A stretch of DNA of 64,000 bases from Phytophthora sp. 'mugwort' (lineage: Eukaryota > Oomycota > Peronosporomycetes > Peronosporales > Peronosporaceae). Positions within the stretch are counted from its first letter, which is position 1. Each line of letters starts with the position of its first letter. The DNA lies in the NCBI GenBank assembly GCA_033558025.1, contig JAUCEF010000008.1, forward strand, positions 2,170,001-2,234,000. Reading direction: 5' to 3'. The notes under the pieces were generated by a model, which was not told the DNA's origin, did no database searches, and saw only the letters and a list, made by a program, of their open reading frames with translations. The position numbers and the translations under genes are program-made. Of this stretch, positions 31,467 through 41,229 are shown in pieces.

Positions 31467-31755
31467 AAGCTCGGCATAACTGAATCATGTCGGCACGGGA
31501 CATATGTATGACCGATGGTGTTTCTCTCTTTTAATAGGCTAAAATATCTCTCCTTAATGCAATGAAATGGAACACCAAAGATTGCTTCCAATTCACGTTG
31601 ATATTTACGATTAGCAACAGTTGTGCGGAAATTGGATCCTGCATCAAGATTCAGCAACTCGTTTTTAATGCGGCATACTTCCTGAATTATCCATAACTTT
31701 CGCCGTATCTTCAACAACCGCGCGGTCTTTACCTAAACAATTCGTACACATTCCT
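31460..31755 (-). pseudogene. Small Maverick ORF with CxxC start (fragment copy)
   Basis: One frame begins MCTNCLGKDR and ends after about 25 codons. The +1 frame carries KLWIIQEVCRIKNELLNLD through FGVPFHCIKERYF to the stop near 31460. The homologue at 61018-61309 shows the same two-frame layout. Function unknown; the CxxC could belong to a small zinc finger. Confidence 0.5.
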
Positions 31756-31895
31756 TTTATATAGTCTATATATCTATAAAGTCGCATATAAAAGCTCGTA
31801 CAAAACAATTGTGGCGGATAATATACTTGAGTCAAAGAGGATATCTCTATCAAATTTATTATCAAGCTGATTATGTCTCAATGTTATGTATTTTT

Positions 31896-32610
31896 TTAAT
31901 CCCAGTGCTCCTTTTCGAGAGTCGATCTTCTACTCTTGTTAACAAGTCCAAGATTATCTTGTGGCTCCCAGGAATCAGGTTCATCTCCGAGCCAACTGAC
32001 TAAGTATTTATACTTACTACTTCGCATATTTTTACGGTCTAAGATCTTCTCAGCCTCAAGGATATCGCCACTATTGATAGTTGATTGTATCATTTTAAGA
32101 TCATCTGGTGACTTGTAGAGTGTATGATTATTCTGAACTTGATTTGTACTCGACACCCATCTATTCCGACGACTATATACACAGCCTTGCTCCAGCGTGC
32201 TGACTCTTTATTGAACGTTTGCTTCTTGCGTCGGTATAACACATTTTTTCCTACTTCGAATTTGTTGTCAATTTTATCCGCTTCCGCTTGATTATGGTTC
32301 AGCTCCGACTCGATGACCCTACCTTTGGCCTCATTTGGAGTCATTCCAATAGATCTGTGAATAGAGCTGTTATAGTTATCAATAATGTCGCTGACAAGCT
32401 TCTGCGTTATCTTCTTGGGTGATATTTTAGTTAATCTCTGTTTGATCGTTCTGTTGGATCGCTCGATTTTCCCCATCGTTCCGTGATCTCCTGGCTCGTT
32501 GTTGTAGTGCTCGATATTTTGAATTCAACCTTCAACCATGCTTGTGCTTGTTTATTCATGAACTCACTCCCATTGTCGCTGGTGGTGATGTCTGCATCGT
32601 ATTGACTGCG
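31896..32610 (-). pseudogene. Maverick integrase C-terminal part with chromodomain (fragment copy)
   Basis: Includes SDNGSEFMN around the second catalytic aspartate, a frameshifted stretch, then KIERSNRTIKQRL with the catalytic glutamate. VLYRRKKQTFNKESARWSK and a chromodomain with KYKYLVSW and SWEPQDNLGLVNKSRR follow. The first catalytic aspartate is missing with the deleted N-terminus. The break between 32156 and 32090 is another frame change. Confidence 0.75.
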
Positions 32611-32639
32611 CTAAAAGCTTTCATTCGATCTGAATAGAC

Positions 32640-32992
32640 CAGGGGTTCGCCGGTCAAACTTAGCTACTTCCTTGTTATAGTCGCGCTAAACGCGGGAACC
32701 AATCGTACTTGTGCTGTTCATAATGCTTACGTAGCTCAGGTTTGATGCACTCTTGAAATGGTTTGTTGCAGCTAAAAGTGATGCAGGCAGAGTCCGTGTC
32801 CATCTCTTGGTATTGAAAATCGCTTCGATCGAAGTAAAAGTCAATGCAATCGTCGTAGAACTCGAGCATACCTAGCTTAGCAAGCTGGTAGATGGCAATG
32901 GATAAATGAATTGGGTTCTTGTTATTTAGACGATGTTTCTTCTCCAATCCATAAAACGTGAAGTGCTCAATACGCGACTTGATCTTACTTAG
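32640..32992 (-). pseudogene. Protein-primed DNA polymerase B piece (fragment copy)
   Basis: About 115 codons aligned to the polymerase at 62.9-63.2 kb: KNPIHLSIAIYQLAKLGML, FYFDRSDFQYQEMDTDSA and PFQECIKPELRKHYEQHKY. The motif C residues DTDS are intact here, unlike the longer copy. The piece stops just after TPGLF and runs into integrase sequence. Confidence 0.75.
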
Positions 32993-33025
32993 TACAGCCC
33001 GGGTACAGCCCGGGTACAGCCCGGG
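32993..33025. repeat. 11 bp motif repeated three times
   Basis: TACAGCCCGGG occurs three times head to tail (32993, 33004, 33015). It sits exactly at the junction between the Maverick polymerase fragment and the retrotransposon LTR. Confidence 0.85.
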
Positions 33026-33028
33026 TAC

Positions 33029-33291
33029 CGTAACACTTCTAACCGAGAAGCCTTTGCTCTCGGCCATCCGACAAAGCGCTAACGCGCCGTCGTCCGCTCT
33101 TTGGCAAAGGACACGGGATATCTGAGCCAGGCAGTCAGCTCAGCTGATCTCTGTGAATTGACTGGCTTGTGGCACTTGGTCTCGGCGGAAGCGAGACACT
33201 ACTGTCCCGGAAGGGCCGACTAGCTCGGCTATTGTTGTGTTTCTTGCCTAGTATCCACATCTGACGATTTTGTGTGTGCTGCAATACCACA
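33029..33291 (+). repeat. Putative 5' LTR of a gypsy-like retrotransposon
   Basis: The right edge (CA at 33290-33291) is followed after two bases by a primer-binding site, which fixes the end. The left edge near 33029 (CGTAACAC) is inferred; a TG start would need one substitution. No matching 3' LTR is present in the window, so length (about 263 bp) is approximate. Confidence 0.55.
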
Positions 33292-33293
33292 AC

Positions 33294-33313
33294 TGGTGCC
33301 GCGACCCGGGAAC
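33294..33313 (+). other. Retrotransposon primer-binding site
   Basis: TGGTGCCGCGACCCGGGAAC begins with TGG, complementary to a tRNA CCA end, and lies two bases after the LTR. This is the usual priming site for reverse transcription. Confidence 0.6.
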
Positions 33314-35815
33314 AGGGTGTGCTTTTTTTTGCAGGCGCCAAGTTAACCAAGTTTCAAGAACTGAGCAGGATGATCAAGGGATCGTCGACGTCAAGCGGAG
33401 CCAGACCAGCGACCGCCGCAGGTTCACCACTCGCAGGGTCAAACTCAGCTGGCGAGTTGATCGCTGACCTGACGGCGGAAATCGTCGGCAGTGTCCGGTT
33501 TGAAGGCAACGAGACTGAAGACCAAGAGGAGGAAGGAGGGAGTGATGAAGAGTATGAAGTAAAGGAGGAAGTCGAGTATATGAAGACGACGGCGAAGTTG
33601 CATGCGGAGCTCGACGAGATGTCGCTCCAAGTGAGCCGGATGGAAAATCCGCGCCCAGTTGAGCGCAATCTCGCTGCTGGACTCGACGATGATGTGGACG
33701 ATGAAGATCACGGTGTTGCGCAAGGGGAGCGTCATCCCTAGTGCCAAGAGCGACACGTAACACCGGCACACCGAGTGTGAACAAGGTGTTGGCGCGACTC
33801 GGCGAAAAGATGAGGTCCCAGTCTAAGTGGATGATGATGTTCGCACCGGTGGCCAAAATGGCCGATTTTAGGCCCGGAGCTCACTCAACCAGTGAACCAG
33901 GATCAACCAAATCGTGGAAGATACGGTGCTGCTGCTGAGGGCAACGTGCTACCGTTGCAATGGTCGCCCAAACAGCTTGATCTTATCCGGCTGGGATCTC
34001 CACCGAGCCGGCATGGAGTTGACCCACTGGAAAAGCCGACTACGAGCAGCGTTCAGTTTGGAAAAAACCACAGCACCTTATAAAACGCATAGCCGAGCTT
34101 GTCTAAGACCCTAGCAAGGTCCCGCTTCCGAAGACGCCTGAAATGAAGCGAGCGGGAAAATTCCGATCCACCGAAGACTCCGTATTTTGAAGACTCCCAC
34201 ATGTTGAAGTCTCCGAAGCAGGGAAGGAGCAAGTGGGTCACTATGATTGATTACCTTCATTGTGCAGAAGATGAAGCTGAGCTCGAAGACGAGGAAAAGG
34301 ATCATAAGCCGAGTTATGACGGCTACGTCGGCGACTGTGAAGCGTCAGTGAAGGCGCAAATCCGTCGACTCAGCTATGATGAAGTCGATGACTCGGCTGG
34401 ATCAGATCGCGTCTTACCTGATCAATCAACTGCAGACCTGAGTGCGGCGGACGAGAAGTGGCTTCGGGCACACCGATCTTTTAGTAGATTGAAGGAGAAG
34501 ATCGCCGCCACGCCGACCCTTTGATCCCGGTCGTCAACCTACTGCAGTTGTCTATGTCAGTAAGTGGGCGACCTCGGCCGCACTGATGCAAGGTCATGGT
34601 CGCGTATATCACCCGGTGATGTTCGCGAGCCGTACTAAGGTCGAACGTGCGGAATTTCAACGTGGTGGAGAAGGAAGTGTTGGCACTGTCGTGGATCTTG
34701 GAGCTGAATTACAACATGTTGGTTGGACGACCAATCCGGATCTTGACCAGGCATTCGAAGTTGGTATGGCTATTCAGAACGCCTGGCCTCTATGGACGGC
34801 TAGACCAGTGAGCCACGCTCCTGTCGCCCTGGATATTCGAGATCGTGGAGTGCGCCAAGGGAGAGGACGAGATTTTGGAGGCGATTGCCGCCAGTATTCC
34901 CCCTCGGTCTAAGGTGGACGAAGCATTGATTGCGGTCGCACCCAGGAAATGCCGCGCCGTCAGATCCAGGCAACGGTCTCAGTTGTTGGTGTCGACGAAG
35001 AGCTGCTTGTCGTAATCAGCGCGAGTTAAGCCAGGCGGCGGAGCTAATACTACGATCCTGCGGAAGGTACCCGCGTGAACGGTTCTGAAGGCCCGATCCG
35101 GCTATGCCGAAGGTCTGACGGTGAACAAGGCGGAGTACAACGGCCTCTTGCAGTGTTTAACCTGCTGGAGGGAATAGAGGAGGGATGATTGGTGATTTGT
35201 GTCGAGCAGAACTTAGTGATCCAAGTGAAATCGATTGTAAAGCATCCCGGCTGGCTGCACTGACGCAGAAGACCCTAGATTGGCTTCAGATTTGGCCTGA
35301 TCACGTACTGTTACACATGGAGCGTGGCTGGAATGCCGATGCGGACAGCTTAGTCAGAGGTGCGCTACACGACAGCAAGGATTAATATTTAACAACGAAG
35401 AGCTATATCAAGATTTGCCAACGCTGAATCGCCTGGACGAGGTCCTAATGACCTGATCGGATGACTCCGTGGTGCGGGTCTCGCCGGTGACTACTATATC
35501 GGGAACTATACCCCCCGTCCAGTTCTGGATGAAGGGCTTCTAAGAGATCTCCGAGTCGATCGTATTCGGCAATCACAATATGAGGATGTGTGAAAATCTC
35601 GACCATAAAAGTACCTGGCCGGAGATGTGATCGATCTCACACGCGATAAGGCTAGATTGCGGCAAGATAGCAGTTGACTATGAGGTCGATGGCAATGATC
35701 TACTGTTCTACTTATTATCATTGGTAGGTCGGGTTGCAGCTTGAACTGCAAGTTGCAGTCGATCTGCAAGCACACGGGAAGATTGTCTGTGCTGTGCGAA
35801 TGACGGCTGCATCGC

Positions 35816-38660
35816 CATCTGCGCTTATCTTACTGGGTGGATAAAGAGCTAGGAGGAGAGCTCTAGGAGGAGAAAGCTAGCTAGAGCTGCGAAGCAACGC
35901 GCCCAACGTTTCAATCTCACTCATTTCTACTTATACCATCAAGCTCACAAGCGCGCTACAGTGCCCCGTCACCTTCAAACACTACTGCCCTCCTACCGAG
36001 ATACTGGAGGCAAATCAAGAGGGACTAATGAAATTTGACGCGCCCAAGACACTCCACCATGACATCCTACCTAATTTACACACGAGCGTTGAAGGTGTCC
36101 ACCAGGGCAACCACTGCCGATCACGGTCGATCCTCGATCACGTTCAATCCTAGATCAGGTCGGCGCTCGACTTCAAGATCGGGGCAATGGATGGAGATCG
36201 GGACGTGTCGATGACCAATATATCCTGGCCGATCTTCGATCCTCGACCGGATCTGGGCAAGGGATGAAGATCAATAGTTGCCGACGATGTACAGGTCGTG
36301 GCCGATCTGTACCAACCCCCGATCGGGGTACAGCTGGTGACGATCAAGTTGCGATTTGGGTTGATCCTCGATCTGTTCCGTACCCTGCATTGCGGATGAA
36401 TGGACAAAATTGAGCCTTGTTGGCGACCGACGGATCGCGACCGATCAAATCGGCCCTCATCGGATCGAAACACACTTTCCGGCATATCGGCATACACGTT
36501 CTGATATACGGGTTCTGGCAGATCGGGGGCGATCGACCGTCATCCTCGGGGACGTGCAAGCGTGAAGCCAGCTTGTGTTGAATGCCTGAAGAGGCACATA
36601 AATCAAGATGATCAGATAGTAAGAAGTTAAGAAGCAAACCTACTCGTATTAGCAGACAATGGTCCGGAAGGCAGGATCACTCGTGTCGATTCTAACCTAA
36701 TCTGACGACGCTAGAGGATGTTTCACTAATAAATTACGCATGCAAACGTGTTGGAGTTATTATTTAGCAAGCTCAACCTCGCAGAACAGTCCTATATTCG
36801 CTCGGTGCATTTAATCGACGAAGTGCTTGCGTCGAGAGTTGTCGCCACGACTAAACGAGGCGGAGCGCACCGCCAACACACGCTTTCTCGATCTTCGCAA
36901 TCTCGCGCAATCGTCCATAACTTCGAGCCCTGGACTCGTCGTGCACACCTCTGCACCGCATCTCATCGCTGCTTCTTTCCTCCCGATGAAGCTTACAGGG
37001 AAATCAGGTTGCAGCCGTTTATTTGTGTGGCAGACATAAACATGTTTCGTATGCGTTTGTACTGTATAAACATGATCTCCTCCATTCGCCACTGGTGCAT
37101 TATTATGAATGCTAGCTCTGCGCGGAAAATATTGCACTATCTGAAAAAAAATGCGCCGCGCTCCGCCTCGTTATTTTCGGCGGATGTAAGGTTTGTGAAG
37201 GTTGCAACTACTGCTACTATTAGTAGTCCTGCTGAGTCTGCAAGCGTGCGAGTTCCGCCTTGCTACAAAAGAAAACGATTAAGATCGGTACCCTCTTAGG
37301 TAGAAGAACGTGGCACAGGCTGAAGCAGTGGCGCAGCGTATGGTGTTGCCGCAGGTCGTCCTGCAGGATTAGATGCTTGACACAGCGCTTGTTGGAGTTG
37401 CCCATCAAGTAACTGCACCCCGCACAGTGCTGCGATAGCCATCTGCGCGTTGGCAATGTCTTATTAAGCATCTCTGCCGTCGTGCTAGAAAAGGCTCGCC
37501 TCAGCTATTCGGTAAGGTCTTCCGTCGTCTGTGGATGTGTACACGACTGCAGGGACTGAATACTGTTAAAGAAGCCCAGGACAACGCAGTTCTGTTCGGG
37601 ACTCCGACCAGACTGACTTTTGAGAGTGATCTTCCAGCCGTCTGAGCTGTCAGCCGCCAGTACTTCTGCGTCGTCTCTAAGAACAACCGCGCAAAGGAAA
37701 CATCATCTTCGTGATGTGGCGCTTACTCTGAACGTATTGCATCGGTGGATCATCGAGGGGAACACCGTCCTTCCCGTCAGCACCTACACGCTCTGGCCGA
37801 GCTTGTTTACGAAGAACATTTCTCATCAATGTGCACGACGTCCTATATCGCGTCAAAATAGTAACCCCGTCTGCATCGATCTTCAATTGAGCCAACTTGT
37901 GCGCGAGCGTCAGCGAGAGGCGCGTTTGCCTCAGCGCACGGCGTATGTATCGTTCCTTGATTAGCTACCTGACCATGTAGGAGCTTGTGTTAGGCGCCTT
38001 CTCGATCTTGCAGTGATTCTCTCTATTGTTGCTGATGATATATGCGCACTGGCATAACCCCTCTTGATCCAGCATCTTGCGCTCCTCAACGACGCAGCAG
38101 CGGCCACCCGCCTCCCCATCGAGATCTTACCTCGCTTTCAAATGCGTGGGACAGTGGAGCGGCTCATCTGGAAGTGGTTGGCAGTCCAGACGATGTGCCC
38201 ATTCTTGAATACGCCGTGATTGCTGCGGAGGAGCAGCGTCTCCCACACAGCTTGTCGCTCCTCGTCGTTCGCTTGCCTCATGAGCAGAAGAAATTAGATC
38301 TTGAAATGATCGGGGGAACGGGATTGCAGGGAAAGGGGCCAGCGATTCCCAAATCATAACCTCGTCGCTTTTGGAGGGGTATCGCTTTTAAGTAGGGTGT
38401 AATCGGATTGCAAACGTGCATTATTCTCCGGAGTGTCTGCTATCACATATGCGCAGAACATAAAGTACGGGTATGTGACATATGTTGCAGGAAAAATGTC
38501 AAAAAAATCCGGTATGTGACGGATATGTGGCTGATATATTTTCGTATTTTATCTTCGCAAGATCAGCCTGTCATAAATGATGATTCCCGCTAAAATGTAT
38601 ATGCTACCAACCAACCAATCATTTGCCAAGAATACAGGTACAAGCTCGGACGTGGTCGCC
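35816..38660. other. Repeat-derived spacer without supported gene
   Basis: Nearly 3 kb. Open frames of up to 183 codons (36748-37299 plus) lack domain-like composition. A plus-strand stretch at 37620-38359 has some coding character in alternating frames but no recognisable family. The GATC-dense segment (36119-36534) is the only strong local pattern. Confidence 0.3.
36119..36534. repeat. GATC-dense segment
   Basis: I count 20 GATC tetramers in about 416 bases, against one or two expected by chance. Many sit in variants of CGATCCTCGATC and GATCGGGG, so the segment probably arose from a short degenerate repeat. Confidence 0.7.
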
Positions 38661-38689
38661 CGCGCTAAATCACTGGGTTATTCCTGTAC

Positions 38690-39400
38690 TGCAGACGCCT
38701 CCGGTTGCTGTGTGTGTGGCGAACTGACCATGGAGGCTGGGTTCTCCAAGGGTGTGGTGATTATCGTTCCTAGTGACGGTGCTGAGGCCCTCGCTTAGCA
38801 GCACCCAGACGTCGACACGGTTGCCTTCGGACTCCATCGAGGTTGGCTACCTGATCATGCGCATGTCGCATGTGAACAACATCAAGCGTGTCACCCTCGA
38901 CCTTTGCGGCAAGTCAACCAAGTAGGAGCAGAGGCTGATGATACTGAGAATGCCCTCGCCGTTCAGCAGTCGCAGTTTGGACTGTCCTTGAGCCAAGCTC
39001 GGTCGCCACGCGTGCGTATGTGCACGAGGACATCTGCGATGGATTGATGCGTAGTACGGTTGAGGCTGCCAACGTTCGTGTCGTTGACGCCCCGTTCGCC
39101 CCCAAGACGGACCAGGGCTCGCAGATCGACGGGTGTTAGTTCGAGAAGTTCTTCGTCTATATCGAGGAGAAAGAAGGAAGGTACCAAGCTGCTTGCCGTT
39201 ACGGTGACAGCGTTGGTGCACTGAGCTCACCGTATTCGCTGATATCGAGGCGACATGTCAATCGCGCCAGGAGATCTTCAGGTCCGTCATGTCCATCCTA
39301 ACTACATGACAACCGACGAGGTCCCTGAGCGCGCCAACGTCTCGGTCTACAGCCTGGGTGCTGGTATTATCTTCTGGTCTGCTTCTGCGTCGTTTATTTC
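38690..39400 (+). pseudogene. Aldehyde dehydrogenase pseudogene
   Basis: Pieces in changing frames match the NAD-dependent aldehyde dehydrogenase fold in the right order: LTMEAGFSKGVVIIVPSDGA (38727-38786), an EVGYLIMRMSHVNNIKRVTL stretch (about 38840), the region normally before the catalytic Cys (QQSQFGLSLSQ), YVHEDICD, PFAPKTDQGSQID, and EIFRSVMSIL near 39270. The catalytic cysteine region is lost. No intact reading frame remains. Confidence 0.7.
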
Positions 39401-39574
39401 GCCGGAACCACATTGATCCCAGGTCTTGCACTAACCGAACTATGTTTGCTAAATTCAACCAAATCAATTAAAATGGTTGTCGAGCGTATATCCAAAACGA
39501 ACTAACCGAAAAGGCTAAAAATGGAGCAACAGTACTGTCGAAAATGAGCGGAAAAATATCCTCCCAGTTGTCAT

Positions 39575-39930
39575 GTTCTATCCGCTCCATGATGGGCACA
39601 TGGACACCCCCGGGTCCTGCTTAGCGTGATCCTCAGCACCGTCACCGGGCACGATGTTCACCACACCCTTGGGGAACCCAACCTCCACGGCCAGTTCGCC
39701 ACACCCAGAGCAAACAGCGGCGTCTGCTCTACAGGCCCCACCAGTGGTGTTGCCAGCCTCGACAGCGGGGAGCAGCTTGCACGCCATCATCAGCAACAGG
39801 CAGTCGCCAATCTGCTGTGCATGCGCCGCTGTGCCCAAGGATAACGCCCAGTATGCGGCTAACATCAACGTATGGGGCTACACCACCGAGTGTCGGTAAA
39901 TTACGCCCAGCAAATAAATCCCCTGTGAGT
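39575..39930 (-). pseudogene. Inverted aldehyde dehydrogenase fragment
   Basis: The minus strand reads LLLMMACKLLPAVEAGNTTG, then LAVEVGFPKGVVNIVPGDGA, the cofactor-binding part of aldehyde dehydrogenase. It overlaps in content with the start of the plus-strand pseudogene at 38727, so the two are inverted pieces of related genes. Frame changes and missing residues mark it as dead. Confidence 0.65.
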
Positions 39931-41229
39931 ATGTGGCGAGTTGTGCCTCCAACAGAGCCACATACTGACTTTTTCCTGGCCTTTTTCATGCAACCGTATG
40001 TGGCACCAATCTCCGCCATATTCTCCGCAGTATATTTAAGGATCGATGCTAGAGTCACACAATGATTTGGTATGTTTCGTACTTAAGTACATGTGTACAC
40101 CCGTCACCTTTTCGTTGTGTGTATCTACGACAAAGGCACAATGTCACAATGAAATAAAATACCGAATAGATTTCAGAATTACATATGCTTGTAGACATTC
40201 TGGAGAGCATGTACGTGTTTGCGCAAACGTCAGATGTTGCGCGAATGTCGTAGATACTGGGTGGCCACACCATGAAAACCCAGCGATCTCGACCAGCTCA
40301 TGCGGGCTATGACCCTCTCTCTCGTGGCAGCGACTCAGCTCGGGGCGGAGCGCACTGTGGTGACCATCGGCATGACGGGCGGCTGGCACACGGCCAGTAC
40401 GACGTCCGACAAGACGCATCTGCGGGGCGCGCGATGACGGGAGCAGCTTCTCCAAGGCGGTGGGTGACGCGCGTGTGCTACTCGGAGGTGGTGGCCCTGT
40501 GAACGCAAGTGGGCGTCCGCACCAACTACCGCTTCATTACGGCGTCAGCGGTGGGGAGTACTCGGACGATGCCTGCTCCGAGGCGATATTGGGGGTATTC
40601 GAACCGACAGAGTTGGTGGTGCAGATCTTTCATCAGACGTGGACGGATACGCTCAAGGTCACGAACATCAAGCAGGTGGAGTGGCCAGCAGCCATAAGTG
40701 CACTGAGACTGGCAGTACTAGTGCGAGCGGCAGCAAGGAGACGATAATGCTGCAGGGAACGGTGCAGCGTACGTAAAATTGTTGTGTGTGGAAGCGTTAA
40801 GCCCAGCAAGCTAACTTCCTTGTTACATTATGTGCTTCGTGCTAGCTGTAGTTGCAGAGCAGGTGATGGGGGAGAAGACTGCCGGTATGTCGGACAAAGA
40901 GAGTACGCGTGGTTGACAACAAAGCCCTGAACATGTACGATGACGAAACAACCAGTAAGTATGTTGGCGGCGCGGCACCTGCTGTTTTGATGAGAGCATC
41001 GGTACGACGGTGGACCGCTACGGCTATATCATGGTTCGTCACCCGGATCAGAGATACTAACATGCAGCAGAAGAACAGATAGTTAATATACTACAGTAGT
41101 ATACCATTAACTCGATTCTACATGAGAACCGTGCAAATTATGCTTTCTTTAAACCTGAAGGAATGTCAAAAGGTACCTCAACCGGAAATACCGCATCAGC
41201 GCCTTTGGTGGCTCCTTTGGCAGCGATAT
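39931..41229. other. Spacer with coding-like remnants
   Basis: About 1.3 kb. Plus-strand 40284-40745 has protein-like wording in alternating frames (for example ERTVVTIGMTGGWHTAS and VGDARVLLGGG), and 40992-41058 reads ESIGTTVDRYGYIMVRHPDQ. I cannot assign a family. The remainder shows nothing. Confidence 0.3.

Larger units (their letters stand above)
30846..32992 (-). mobile_element. Internally deleted Maverick/Polinton fragment
   Basis: The minus strand carries, in order, a piece of protein-primed DNA polymerase B (32992-32640), the C-terminal half of a DDE integrase with chromodomain (32610-31896), a small unknown ORF (31755-31460), and a second small ORF (31466-31218) with a degraded continuation to 30846. 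All four match, in the same order and strand, the genes at 59.7-63.2 kb, so this is a second copy of the same element. The polymerase is joined almost directly to the integrase; the polymerase C-terminus and integrase N-terminus present in the other copy are missing. The high-coordinate end is cut at an 11 bp triple repeat next to a retrotransposon LTR. Confidence 0.85.
33029..35815 (+). mobile_element. Decayed Ty3/gypsy-like retrotransposon
   Basis: After LTR and primer-binding site comes a gag-like acidic open frame (33274-33741) and further gag-like pieces to about 34525. Next are a reverse-transcriptase-linked RNase H piece (34530-34960, ALMQGHGRVYHPVMFASR, then in another frame GRPIRILTRHSKLVWLF and LSPWIFEIVECAKGEDEI) and a second RNase H1-like piece (35030-35390, LKARSGYAEGLTVNKAEYNG). 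Protease, most of reverse transcriptase and a recognisable integrase are missing. Many frameshifts and stops make it non-autonomous. The order gag, RNase H and the host-like second RNase H fit Phytophthora gypsy elements. Confidence 0.65.

Noticed and set aside
36748..37299. 183-codon open frame as a gene
   Set aside because: Mixed composition, no conserved wording, and an equally long frame on the opposite strand.
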